Positions 26,047 to 34,194 of a DNA stretch of 50,482 nt are shown here, one piece after another. Each line of letters begins with the position of its first letter. Within the stretch, counting starts at the first letter, position 1. Source of the stretch: an uncultured Anaerolineaceae bacterium (lineage in GTDB: Bacteria > Chloroflexota > Anaerolineae > Promineifilales > Promineifilaceae); contig CALBTC010000283.1 of the NCBI GenBank assembly GCA_937967805.1, positions 1-50,482 on the forward strand. The letters run 5' to 3'. The position numbers were made by a program, and so were the translations under genes. Below the pieces are notes generated by a model that was given only the letters and a program-made list of their open reading frames with translations, searched no databases and was not told the DNA's origin.

Positions 26047-27120
26047 ATGTTTAAACGTAAAGAAAAAGAGGGTGGGGTGACGGAAACGGCCGTTATGGAC
26101 GCCCTCTCTAACGTAATCGAACCTGAACTGCATCGTGACCTTGTTTCCCTAAACATGATTCGTGATTTAAAAATCGAAGGGAATGACGTCACTTTCACTA
26201 TCATGTTGACCACACCCGCCTGCCCGCTGCGCGGCAAAATGGAGTCTGATTCCCGCGCTGCCCTGGCCAATGTGCCCGACATTGGTCAAATCACGATCAA
26301 CTGGGATGCCAACGTGCCGGCTGACGCCCGCATCAAGGATCAGCTCGGGCAATCGTTTCGCAACACCATTGCCGTTTCCAGCGGCAAGGGCGGCGTCGGC
26401 AAATCCACCGTGGCCGTGAATCTGGCCATTTCCCTGGCTCAATCAGGTGCACGCGTCGGTTTGCTGGATGCCGACATTTTAGGGCCAAATATCCCCATGA
26501 TGATGGGCGTAGAGCAAATGCCGCCACCGCAAAACCGCAAGATGGTTCCCGCTGAAAATTTTGGCGTCAAATTTATCTCGATGGCCTTTTTGGTACAGCC
26601 GGACCAGCCGCTTATCTGGCGCGGCCCGATGCTGCACAGCGCCATCCGTCAGCTACTCACCGATGTGGAGTGGGGCGAGCTGGATTACCTCATCATTGAT
26701 TTGCCGCCCGGCACCAGCGATGCCCAGCTCACCCTGGCCCAGGTGCTGCCCCTCTCTGGCACCATTGTGGTAACCCAGCCCATGCAGGTGGCTGCTTCTG
26801 ATGCGTTACGCGGTTTGAAGATGTTTGAGAAGCTGGAAGTGCCCATTTTGGGCGTGGTCGAAAATATGAGCGGTGACATTTTTGGCACCGGCGCCGGCGA
26901 GAAATTGGCCACTGATTACGACACAGAGTTTTTGGGCAGCGTGCCAATGGATGCCAACGTGCGTGTGGGTGGCGATGGCGGTAAACCAACGGTTGTCGCC
27001 TTCCCCAATTCACCGGCGGCACAGGCATTTGAAGAAATTGCCCAGAAAGTGGCGGCCCGTATCAGTGTGTTGACCTTGCAAAAATCGACAAACTTTATTC
27101 CTATCGAACTGGTAGGTTGA
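26047..27120 (+). CDS. mrp: Mrp/ApbC-family P-loop ATPase lacking the CxxC segment
   Basis: A 357-residue Mrp protein: N-terminal MIP18/DUF59 domain (about 12-85, ending in LTTPACPLRGKM) and a MinD-like ATPase with SSGKGGVGKSTVAVNLA (Walker A at 111-121), GLLDADILGPNIP and IDLPPGTSDAQL. Homologues such as ApbC and Ind1/NUBPL carry Fe-S clusters on a CPxCG-type motif placed after VENMS. Here VENMS runs directly into GDIFGTGAGEKL, so those cysteines are absent. AAGGAG precedes the ATG, which lies 93 bases after nuoI. With iscX at the other end of the cluster, a role in complex I assembly is a good inference. Confidence 0.9.
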   Translation: MFKRKEKEGGVTETAVMDALSNVIEPELHRDLVSLNMIRDLKIEGNDVTFTIMLTTPACPLRGKMESDSRAALANVPDIGQITINWDANVPADARIKDQLGQSFRNTIAVSSGKGGVGKSTVAVNLAISLAQSGARVGLLDADILGPNIPMMMGVEQMPPPQNRKMVPAENFGVKFISMAFLVQPDQPLIWRGPMLHSAIRQLLTDVEWGELDYLIIDLPPGTSDAQLTLAQVLPLSGTIVVTQPMQVAASDALRGLKMFEKLEVPILGVVENMSGDIFGTGAGEKLATDYDTEFLGSVPMDANVRVGGDGGKPTVVAFPNSPAAQAFEEIAQKVAARISVLTLQKSTNFIPIELVG

Positions 27121-27146
27121 TTTCCAGTTTTTACCGATTTTTCCAG

Positions 27147-27179
27147 GCCAGCTCCAGAAACGGAGCTGGCTTTTTTATT
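27147..27179 (+). terminator. terminator of the iscX-nuo-mrp unit
   Basis: GCCAGCTCC (27147-27155) and GGAGCTGGC (27162-27170) pair exactly around a 6-nt loop, followed by a T-run at 27171-27176. Confidence 0.9.
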
Positions 27180-27308
27180 AAGAAGTTGGTAAAAAGTAGC
27201 CAGGGTATGATAACATAAGCAAATCCTATAAAACATCACGCTGTCCAATTTGACGACAGTGATAACCGGCTATACAGATAGAAAATTTCTACTGCGGAGA
27301 TAATACAA

Positions 27309-28256
27309 ATGACACTTGTAGCAGAAGAGCGTACCAACGTTGTCGGGGTGCGCTTTCAGAAACTGGGCAAACTGTATCATTTTAAAGTTGGTAAACAAAA
27401 TGATGATGTAGAGCCTGGCGATTATGTGATTGTAGAAACAAAGCGGGGGCGGCAACTGGGGCAGGTGATTAGCTTTATTAATCCAGAGGAGATGCACCGC
27501 CAGCGGGGAATGCGCAGTATTGAGCGCAAGGCAAACCCGCGTGATATGGTGATGAAGCAGGTGTGGGAGACCAAAGAGCTCGATGCCTTGATTAGCTGTC
27601 GAGAAAAGGCCGCCTCGCTTAAAATTCGGGACGCCAAGTTTGTTAAAGCAGAATACAGTTTTGACGGCTCCTGGTTGACCTTCCATTATGCCACCGAAAA
27701 TAAGAAGCTGGACGTCAGCCGTTTGCAGCAGACATTGGGCCGCCAATTCCGCACCAAAGTGGAAATGCGTCTGATTGGGCCGCGTGATGTGGCTAAGATT
27801 ATGGGTGGCTACGGTGCCTGTGGCGCGCCGCGCTGCTGTTCTACGTTTTTGACCGAATTTAGCCCCATTTCCATTCGCATGGCCAAGGCGCAGGGCATCT
27901 CGCTGAGTCCCCAGGAGATTACGGGGATGTGCGGCCGTTTACGCTGCTGCCTGGTTTATGAGTACGAACAATACGTGGAGGCGCGCAAAACATTGCCCAA
28001 GCCGGGCAAACGGGTAGGTACACCCCACGGCGATGGCAAGGTGCGCGACGTGCGCGTGCTGCGCGACTCCGTTCTGGTTCAGGTAGAGGGTGAATACTAT
28101 GAAGTTTTCCGCCATGAATTAGAACCTTTGGATGAACTGGAAGCGCTGAAGAAAAAAGCCGAAGCCGGCTGCTCCAAGCATGAAAATGGTGGCTGTGACT
28201 GCGGCGCAAAACGTGGCTCCGACAAGCAAGAAGAAGGCGATGAAGAAGATGCCTGA
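27309..28256 (+). CDS. PSP1 domain protein, RicT (YaaT)-like
   Basis: A 315-residue PSP1-domain protein. In Bacillus, RicT works with RicA and RicF in an Fe-S-bearing complex that affects RNA processing and development. Family blocks are VVGVRFQKLGKLYHF, VETKRGRQLGQV, DARFVK-like DAKFVKAEYSFDG, the cysteine block GGYGACGAPRCCSTFL and GMCGRLRCCLVYEYEQY. The C-terminal tail adds four more cysteines (AGCSKHENGGCDCG) and ends acidic, which is not usual in RicT. A weak ribosome site precedes the ATG. It overlaps the HD-domain gene start and so heads a coupled set with that gene, the small ORF and moeA. Confidence 0.87.
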   Translation: MTLVAEERTNVVGVRFQKLGKLYHFKVGKQNDDVEPGDYVIVETKRGRQLGQVISFINPEEMHRQRGMRSIERKANPRDMVMKQVWETKELDALISCREKAASLKIRDAKFVKAEYSFDGSWLTFHYATENKKLDVSRLQQTLGRQFRTKVEMRLIGPRDVAKIMGGYGACGAPRCCSTFLTEFSPISIRMAKAQGISLSPQEITGMCGRLRCCLVYEYEQYVEARKTLPKPGKRVGTPHGDGKVRDVRVLRDSVLVQVEGEYYEVFRHELEPLDELEALKKKAEAGCSKHENGGCDCGAKRGSDKQEEGDEEDA

Positions 28257-28854
28257 TCGGTCTGATGCCTGGGAGCTGGTTTGTGAATTTGTACAGGATG
28301 ACGGCCTGCGCCGCCATATGCTGGCCGTGAGCGCCGCTATGGGCTGGTATGCCAATGAACTGAATGAAGATGTCGCCTACTGGGAAACCATTGGCCTGCT
28401 GCATGATTTTGATTGGGAAATTCATCCTGATCTGGACCGGCATCCGATGGAAGGCTCCAAAATATTGCGCGAGCGCGGCTGGGATGAAGAAACGATTCGG
28501 ATAATCTTGTCTCACTATACAGAAGGGACCGGCGTTCCTCGCGAGAAACCGATCGAATTTGCCTTGCTGGCTTGTGATGAGATTACCGGGCTGGTGATTG
28601 CCACGACGCTGGTACGGCCGTCTAAAAACATCGCCGAAGTGAAACTCTCCTCGATTCGCAAAAAGTGGAAAAACGCCCGCTTTGCCGCCGGCGTGGACCG
28701 CGATCATGTGCAGGAAGTGACGGCCGATTTCAGCCGTAAATGTTTTGACGGCTCGCTGGAGCTGTGGACCCATATTCAGAACGTGCTGACCGCCATGCAG
28801 GGCAAAGCAGAGGTCTTGGATCTAGACGGCCGTCTGGCTCAACTGGAGACTTAA
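28240..28854 (+). CDS. HD-domain phosphohydrolase
   Basis: A 204-residue HD-superfamily protein. The metal motif is visible as RRHMLAVSAAM near residue 26 and LLHDFDWE near 55, followed by RHPMEGSKIL and ILSHYTEGTG, the order seen in HDIG-like hydrolases. DEITGLVIATTLVRPSKNI and VKLSSIRKKWKNARFAAGV are typical of a widespread uncharacterised HD family. I chose ATG 28240, preceded by AGAAGG; ATG 28249 is equally possible, while the frame start at 28180 lies well inside ricT. The gene overlaps the RicT-like stop. The substrate may be a nucleotide; this is not shown by the sequence. Confidence 0.82.
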   Translation: MKKMPDRSDAWELVCEFVQDDGLRRHMLAVSAAMGWYANELNEDVAYWETIGLLHDFDWEIHPDLDRHPMEGSKILRERGWDEETIRIILSHYTEGTGVPREKPIEFALLACDEITGLVIATTLVRPSKNIAEVKLSSIRKKWKNARFAAGVDRDHVQEVTADFSRKCFDGSLELWTHIQNVLTAMQGKAEVLDLDGRLAQLET

Positions 28855-28856
28855 AA

Positions 28857-28952
28857 ATGGCAGACGAAAACTCAAAGCAGCGTCCAGTCAGTGGGATGGT
28901 GATGGGCTCGTCGCGGCGCGACGTGATGGGGCCGATGATGGTTGCCCTATGA
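28857..28952 (+). CDS. 31-residue coupled small ORF
   Basis: ATG 28857 to TGA 28950-28952, beginning MADENSKQRPVSGMVMGSS and rich in Met and Gly. GGAG lies eight bases before the ATG and the stop overlaps the moeA start as ATGA. It fills the gap between the HD gene and moeA exactly. No homology is claimed; either a real micro-protein or a leader whose translation feeds moeA. Confidence 0.45.
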   Translation: MADENSKQRPVSGMVMGSSRRDVMGPMMVAL

Positions 28953-30211
28953 GTGAAGCAGAATATTTGACAGTTCAAGAAGCGCTAACGGCCGTACTTG
29001 CCGGTGTCTCTGTGCTGCCTGCGGAACGCGTGCCGCTGCTGGATGGTTTGGGCCGCGTGCTGGCCGAAAAGGTTGTGGCCCGAGACAGCCTGCCACCGTT
29101 TGCCAACTCCTCGATGGATGGCTACGCGCTCATTGCCGCCGATCTGGATGGCGCCGGCAAACAAAGCCCGGCCACGCTGCGCGTGGTTGGTGATGTGGCG
29201 GCGGGGGCTGTGCCGAACGTCACGGTGGAGCGCGGTACGGCCGTTCGCATTATGACAGGTGCACCCGTACCGCCCGGAGCCGACGCCGTCGTGCCGGTAG
29301 AAGATACCAATGAGGCGTGGCGTGACCGGGAACGGCCGTTGCCCGAGCAAATTCAGGTGACCCGCACCGTCAAGTCTGGTGATTACATTCGCCATCCTGG
29401 TGAAGACATTGAAGCCGGGCAAACGATTTTGGAGAAAGGGCATATTTTACGGCCGCAGGAAGTAGGCGTGCTGGCTTCGTTGGGCGTTAGTGAAGTTTCC
29501 GTTATTCGTCGCCCCAGGGTGGCCACATTGGCCACCGGCGATGAACTGCTGGAGATTGACGAGGCGCTGCTGCCGGGAAAAATCCGCAACAGCAACGGAT
29601 ACACTCAGGCAGCCCAGATTTTGGCGCTGGGAGCAGTGCCGGTGCAGTTAGGCATTGCAGGGGATACAGAAACGGCCGTGCGCCAAAAGCTCCAGGCCGG
29701 CCTGGACGCCAACGTCGATCTCTTCATCAGCTCGGCTGGTGTCTCTGTAGGGGCTTACGATGTGGTCAAGGCTGTGTTAGAGCAGGAAGGCAATATGGGT
29801 TTCTGGCGGGTGCGAATGCGCCCCGGCAAACCGCTGGCCTACGGCACATATCATGGTATTCCTTACCTGGGCCTGCCTGGCAATCCGGTTTCCGCCATGG
29901 TTTCTTTTGAGCGCTTTGCCCGCGCCGCTATTCGCAAGATGGCCGGATATACACAGTTAGATCGACCCACTGTGACGGTCACTGTGCAAGATGAGATTCA
30001 TTCAGACGGCCGTGAAAGCTATATTCGTGCCGTTGTGAGCTCTGGCGAAGATGGTTACCAGGCCACGTTAACCGGCAATCAAGGCTCCCACATCATGACC
30101 TCGTTGGTGAAAGCCAACGCCTTGCTCATCGTGCCTGAAAGGGTGAAACACGTGCCTGTAGGCGATAAACTGGCTGCCTGGATGATCGATTGGCCCGAAA
30201 CGGTCTTCTAA
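28949..30211 (+). CDS. moeA: molybdopterin molybdotransferase MoeA
   Basis: A 420-residue MoeA, which inserts molybdate into adenylylated molybdopterin. Domain I/II blocks: SLPPFANSSMDGYAL, GDVAAGAVPNV and AVRIMTGAPVPPGADAVVPVEDT. The MogA-like domain III has LATGDELLEI, IRNSNGY, ISSAGVSVGAYDVVKAVL and GLPGNPVSAMVSFERF. The C-terminal beta-rich domain IV follows. Length is standard. It is coupled to the small ORF upstream and followed by a bidirectional terminator. Its partner MogA/MoaB is encoded at 10569-11066. The gene has five ACGGCCGT copies, one of the densest stretches here. Confidence 0.94.
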   Translation: MSEAEYLTVQEALTAVLAGVSVLPAERVPLLDGLGRVLAEKVVARDSLPPFANSSMDGYALIAADLDGAGKQSPATLRVVGDVAAGAVPNVTVERGTAVRIMTGAPVPPGADAVVPVEDTNEAWRDRERPLPEQIQVTRTVKSGDYIRHPGEDIEAGQTILEKGHILRPQEVGVLASLGVSEVSVIRRPRVATLATGDELLEIDEALLPGKIRNSNGYTQAAQILALGAVPVQLGIAGDTETAVRQKLQAGLDANVDLFISSAGVSVGAYDVVKAVLEQEGNMGFWRVRMRPGKPLAYGTYHGIPYLGLPGNPVSAMVSFERFARAAIRKMAGYTQLDRPTVTVTVQDEIHSDGRESYIRAVVSSGEDGYQATLTGNQGSHIMTSLVKANALLIVPERVKHVPVGDKLAAWMIDWPETVF

Positions 30212-30257
30212 TTTGGTTTTCCGATTCGAGAACAGGATGTAAATTTAGGCAAAAATA

Positions 30258-30283
30258 AAGCCCCGATACCGGGGCTTTTTTGT
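30258..30283. terminator. bidirectional terminator between moeA and the S1 gene
   Basis: AAGCCCCG (30258-30265) and CGGGGCTT (30270-30277) pair exactly with a 4-nt loop; T-run on the right for moeA, A-run on the left for the convergent S1 gene. Confidence 0.88.
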
Positions 30284-30285
30284 GT

Positions 30286-31065
30286 TTAGCCGTTGTGCTG
30301 AACCTGAAGCGTGCGGCTGAGGATATCCTCTTGCTGGTCGCGGTTTTTCTTGCCCCGCTTCCGCTTTTTCTTGCCGCCCTGCTTTTTACGGTCGGGAATC
30401 GAATCGCCCATTGCCTGACGTAAGGCAAACTCCATAGCAGTTGGCATTTCTTCTTCGAACTCTTCTTCGTATTCGTACACTTCGGCCGGCGTCGCTTCGT
30501 TCTTGGTAGATTCTGGCTTTTCCAGCAGGTTTTTGATGCTCAGATCAATGCGGCGCTTGCGTTTGCTATAACCTAACACCTGAACCTGAACCTCATCGCC
30601 TACGCTCAATACCTCGGAAGGGTGCTTTACGTAGTTATGGCTTAGTTCACTAATGTGAACCAAACCTTCACGTTCTGCGCCAATATCAACGAAGGCACCA
30701 AAATTTTCTAACCGTTTGACACTACCTGTGTAAACCTGGCCTTTGTCTAGCTCGTTCCACTCAACATCCAGCGGTGGAATCATGGAAACCATAATTTGTT
30801 CCCGCTGCGGGTCTACTTTGTCTACCCAAACCGTGACTTCATCACCCACATTCAAGACGTCAGCAACGCGATTGACATGTTCTTTACCGAGTTGGGAAAT
30901 GTGGATTAAGGCATTGGGGCCAATCCCCAGATCGATAAAGGCGCCGTATAGCTCCAACCGGCTGACGGTACCTTTTAGTTTCATTTTGGGTTTAAGGTCA
31001 TTGATGCTGGTTGGTGTGACCTCTGGAGCAGTAGACTCCATTGCTTCAGCATTTTCTTCACTCAT
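30286..31065 (-). CDS. S1 RNA-binding protein with two S1 domains
   Basis: A 259-residue protein with two S1 motifs: about 24-95 (MKLKGTVSRLELYGAFIDLG, ALIHISQLG) and about 108-180 (VYTGSVKRLENFGAFVDIG, EGLVHISELS). An acidic stretch (EYEEEFEEEMP) and a very basic tail (KKQGGKKKRKRGKKNR) follow. It resembles a short ribosomal protein S1 and could serve in mRNA binding by the 30S subunit, or act as a separate RNA-binding protein. A consensus promoter sits 125 bases before the start, suggesting high expression and a structured 5' leader. No ACGGCCGT copies occur in it. Confidence 0.87.
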   Translation of the reverse strand: MSEENAEAMESTAPEVTPTSINDLKPKMKLKGTVSRLELYGAFIDLGIGPNALIHISQLGKEHVNRVADVLNVGDEVTVWVDKVDPQREQIMVSMIPPLDVEWNELDKGQVYTGSVKRLENFGAFVDIGAEREGLVHISELSHNYVKHPSEVLSVGDEVQVQVLGYSKRKRRIDLSIKNLLEKPESTKNEATPAEVYEYEEEFEEEMPTAMEFALRQAMGDSIPDRKKQGGKKKRKRGKKNRDQQEDILSRTLQVQHNG

Positions 31066-31196
31066 GACAAGTTTCTCCTACGCAGGGAATAATGTATTGT
31101 AGATTCTGCGTTTTTAAATGTTAAATTTTTGTAGATCGTTGGGGACAAAACACAGCAAATTAAAGTAGAGTTATGCCCAGAATTGAGTCTTGATCA

Positions 31197-31224
31197 ATTA
31201 TAGCAAGGGTCTATGCCCTGTCAA
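31197..31224 (-). promoter_or_regulatory. sigma70-type promoter of the S1 gene
   Basis: Read on the minus strand: TTGACA (31219-31224), 16-nt spacer, TATAAT (31197-31202), both perfect consensus. The leader to the ATG is about 120 bases. Confidence 0.85.
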
Positions 31225-31241
31225 AAAGAGAAGCAGATAAG

Positions 31242-31278
31242 AGAAAAGTCCTGACACAAGCGAATTGGTCAGGACTTT
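31242..31278 (-). terminator. terminator after recA
   Basis: AAAGTCCTGAC (31245-31255) and GTCAGGACTTT (31268-31278) are exact complements; the minus-strand transcript ends in a short U-run. It lies 28 bases past the recA stop. Confidence 0.82.
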
Positions 31279-31305
31279 CGAAATTTGTGTGGCTAAAAAT
31301 TGTGT

Positions 31306-32379
31306 TTAGAAGACAGCATCTTCAGCTACGGCACCGTTCTCTGATTCTACTTCAATACCCTCAAACTCGGTTGTGGGCAGTCCGGCTTCACGACGAATGA
31401 GAAATTCGAGCTCATCCAGGATTTCCGGATTTTCTGCCAGGAATACTTTGGCATTTTCGCGCCCCTGGCCCAAAAGCGTTTCACCGTAACGGAAATAAGC
31501 ACCGCGCTTGTCCACAATGTTGAATTCTGTGGCCAGATCGAGCACATCGCCGGTGAGAGAAATACCCTCATTGTACATGATGTCGAATTCACATTCGGTA
31601 AAGGGGGCAGAAACTTTGTTTTTCTTCACTTTTACTCGCGTGCGGTTACCGATGACTTCGCTGCCAGACTTGATGGCCTGGATGCGGCGGATGTCTAGCC
31701 GAACCGAAGCATAGAACTTGAGTGCATTACCACCGCTGGTTGTTTCCGGGCTGCCAAACATGACGCCAATTTTAGAACGCAGTTGGTTGGTGAAAATAAC
31801 AATGGTGTTAGTCTGCTTGATTACACCAGACAATTTGCGCAATGCCTGGGACATGAGACGGGCTTGCAAACCCACATGGGCATCACCCATCTCCCCTTCA
31901 ATTTCAGCGCGGGGCACCAGAGCGGCAACGGAGTCCACTACCACCACATCCATCGTGCCGGAACGGATTAGAGCCTCGGCAATTTCCAGCGCTTGTTCGC
32001 CTGTATCCGGCTGGGAAACATAAAGCTCGTCTACATTGACGCCAATTTTGGCAGCATAGGTAGGGTCAAGAGCGTGTTCCATATCGACAAAGGCGCAAAT
32101 GCCACCTCGTTTCTGGGCTTCGGCAATAACGTGCTGGCAGACGGTGGTTTTGCCCGACGATTCTGGTCCGTAAATTTCGATGACGCGGCCTCGGGGCAAG
32201 CCGCCAACGCCCAGGGCAATATCGAGCGAGATGGAGCCGGTGGGGATGACTTCTACCTGAAGATTGTGCGCTTCGCCCAACCGCATGATGGTGCCTTCCC
32301 CAAAACGCTTAGTAATGGAATCCAGGGTTTTTTCCAGCGTGCTGGAACGGCCGTCGCCATTGTCTGATTTTTTTGCCAT
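31306..32379 (-). CDS. recA: recombinase RecA
   Basis: A 357-residue RecA. Visible are Walker [21 protein letters not shown] [28 protein letters not shown], loop L1 [20 protein letters not shown] and loop L2 with [20 protein letters not shown]. The C-terminus is short and acidic as usual. AAGGAGAG precedes the ATG. It is preceded by a consensus-type promoter with a GAACGTTC palindrome in the spacer and a second GAAC-N4-GTTC box just upstream, matching the LexA operator type of Gram-positive bacteria, so SOS control is likely. No ACGGCCGT copies apart from one at its extreme 5' end (32347). Confidence 0.97.
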   Translation of the reverse strand: MAKKSDNGDGRSSTLEKTLDSITKRFGEGTIMRLGEAHNLQVEVIPTGSISLDIALGVGGLPRGRVIEIYGPESSGKTTVCQHVIAEAQKRGGICAFVDMEHALDPTYAAKIGVNVDELYVSQPDTGEQALEIAEALIRSGTMDVVVVDSVAALVPRAEIEGEMGDAHVGLQARLMSQALRKLSGVIKQTNTIVIFTNQLRSKIGVMFGSPETTSGGNALKFYASVRLDIRRIQAIKSGSEVIGNRTRVKVKKNKVSAPFTECEFDIMYNEGISLTGDVLDLATEFNIVDKRGAYFRYGETLLGQGRENAKVFLAENPEILDELEFLIRREAGLPTTEFEGIEVESENGAVAEDAVF

Positions 32380-32494
32380 GAGAACTCTCTCCTTATTTGC
32401 GCAATGCAGCAGGAAACACGGCCAGCGTCATACCAGCACTGGCTGGGCAAAAACTGCATTGATTTATGGATATTGTTGGGGTGTAACGCTGGGG

Positions 32495-32523
32495 AGTTTA
32501 GCACGAACGTTCTAATAAGTCAA
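32495..32523 (-). promoter_or_regulatory. recA promoter
   Basis: Read on the minus strand: TTGACT (32518-32523), 17-nt spacer, TAAACT (32495-32500). The spacer holds the palindrome GAACGTTC (32505-32512). Confidence 0.8.
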
Positions 32524-32541
32524 GATCGAATCTCGGTTTTT

Positions 32542-32553
32542 GAACAGGCGTTC
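32542..32553. promoter_or_regulatory. SOS/LexA-type box upstream of recA
   Basis: GAACAGGCGTTC fits GAAC-N4-GTTC, the Gram-positive LexA operator core, and is placed 19 bases upstream of the recA -35. No lexA gene is in the window. Confidence 0.6.
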
Positions 32554-32598
32554 GTTTGTTGTGATTAGATTGAAAAAGAGGGCAGAATGGTTGGAAAA

Positions 32599-34113
32599 TC
32601 AGGTAGGCTGCTCGCGGATGAGACGAAGCAGCGCGGGGATTTCTTTGCCGCCTAGCAGCAAATTCACCGCGACGTAGCTTGCTGCACCTACAGCGCCTGC
32701 CACCAACAGGTAAAGAAAGGTAGAAGTAATGAATTGACCTATGATAACAATGAGGATAGTGAGCACGGCCGTTCCCGCCAATGCCCGTCCCGCCACAATA
32801 ATCAAAGGTTGAATTTCCAACCTGTTGAGCCAGAACAAAACGGCCGAGAGCAGCGTAAACGCCACCGTGCTGGCCAGCGCCAATCCCACCACGCCCAAAC
32901 TATCTACCAATGCGTAAGCCACGGCCACGTTGACCAACAGCCAGCCGATGTAGGCAAACATGGGTGTGCGCGTATCGTGCTGCGCATAAAAAAGGCGGGC
33001 GACGATTTCCAATGTCGCTTCAGCCACCAGGCGCACGCTAAAGGCCAGCAAGACACTGTACACCAATCGCGTAGAAGCAGCATCAAACACGTCCCCTTCC
33101 AGCAAAAAGGCGATGGCCGGTTCACCCAGCAGCACCATGAGCGCCGCGGCGGGAATGGTGAGGGTCCAGATGATGCTGAGGGCGGTAACGGCCGTTTCCC
33201 GCATCCGCCCTCGTTCACCCGCATTAAACAACTCCGCCAGCGTGGGGAAGATGACCAGGGCAATGGCCGTGCCAAACAGCGTCTCGGGGAACTGCATCAG
33301 GGCATAGCCATAAAAATAGCCTGATGTGTTGCCTTCCGGCAGGCCGGACGTCAGGCGAATGATGAACAGGTCGGCAATTTGGACGGTGCCCAGCGTGACG
33401 ATGCGTGGCCCCATCAGCCGCACAATCTCGCCCACGCCGCTTAGCTGAAAGTTGAGCGCCGGTTGGTAGCCGATACGATATTTAATGAGCGCCGGTACCT
33501 GAATTAGGATGTGCAGTACCCCACCCACCACCGTGCCCCAGGCCAGACCCATAATGCCCAGCGCCGGCACGAAAAGGAACAGACCCACGACATAACCTAT
33601 GTCCAGCGCCAGCGGGGCCAGGGCAGGCAGGGCAAAATGCTGGTGGGCGTTCAACATGCTGCTAAACACGCCGCTGATGCCAAAAATGGTCGTCTGGATG
33701 AGGATGATGCGCATGATGTCGGAAGTCAGCTGTTGCAATTCTGGGGTGAACTCAGGCACCAACACAATCCGCGTCAGCCAGGGGGCAATGAGCGCGCCGA
33801 CGGCGGAAACGATTCCCAGCAACAAAATAACCATTGTCAGGATGGTGTTGCCCAGTGCCATCGCTTTTTGGCGGGATTCCTGGGTGAGATATTCAGAGTA
33901 AACGGGGATAAACGCCGCCGCCAACGAACCACCGGCGATTAATACAAAAAAGACCTCCGGCAGTTGGTTGGCGGCGGTGAAGGCATCATAATCGGCGGAA
34001 GTGCCAAAGGCGCGGGCGACCAGTTGCAGGCGAATCAGGCCGGTCACTTTGCCCAGTCCCAAAAACAGGATGACCAAAACGGAAGAACGTAAAAGGTGCC
34101 GGGCGCGATCCAT
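32599..34113 (-). CDS. murJ: lipid II flippase MurJ
   Basis: A 504-residue polytopic membrane protein of the MurJ/MviN family, which carries lipid II across the membrane for peptidoglycan synthesis. It has about 14 hydrophobic segments. Family sequence is visible in LGKVTGLIRLQLVARAFGTSADYDAFTAANQLP, FFVLIAGGSLAAAFIPVYSEYL and FYAQHDTRTPMFAYIG. There is no clear strong ribosome site. It is divergent from the GT4 glycosyltransferase; the shared 80-base gap holds a perfect inverted repeat. It supports a peptidoglycan-bearing cell wall. Confidence 0.93.
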   Translation of the reverse strand: MDRARHLLRSSVLVILFLGLGKVTGLIRLQLVARAFGTSADYDAFTAANQLPEVFFVLIAGGSLAAAFIPVYSEYLTQESRQKAMALGNTILTMVILLLGIVSAVGALIAPWLTRIVLVPEFTPELQQLTSDIMRIILIQTTIFGISGVFSSMLNAHQHFALPALAPLALDIGYVVGLFLFVPALGIMGLAWGTVVGGVLHILIQVPALIKYRIGYQPALNFQLSGVGEIVRLMGPRIVTLGTVQIADLFIIRLTSGLPEGNTSGYFYGYALMQFPETLFGTAIALVIFPTLAELFNAGERGRMRETAVTALSIIWTLTIPAAALMVLLGEPAIAFLLEGDVFDAASTRLVYSVLLAFSVRLVAEATLEIVARLFYAQHDTRTPMFAYIGWLLVNVAVAYALVDSLGVVGLALASTVAFTLLSAVLFWLNRLEIQPLIIVAGRALAGTAVLTILIVIIGQFITSTFLYLLVAGAVGAASYVAVNLLLGGKEIPALLRLIREQPT

Positions 34114-34155
34114 GCGCGGATTGTATCTTTTCGCGGTTAGGGTGCCAATTGGTCT

Positions 34156-34185
34156 TATAGCCTGTGGATTGGTCCACAGGCTATA
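34156..34185. promoter_or_regulatory. perfect 13-bp inverted repeat between murJ and GT4 gene
   Basis: TATAGCCTGTGGA (34156-34168) and TCCACAGGCTATA (34173-34185) are exact complements around TTGG. The right arm runs into TATAATG, so it overlaps a possible -10 box and ends where the glycosyltransferase frame begins. Operator for the divergent pair, or RNA hairpin masking the start, are both possible. Confidence 0.65.
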
Positions 34186-34194
34186 ATGACAAGC

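Noticed and set aside
22330..27120. A complete complex I operon
   Set aside because: Only nuoB, C, D and I are present; no membrane-arm or NADH-module subunits are found before or after.
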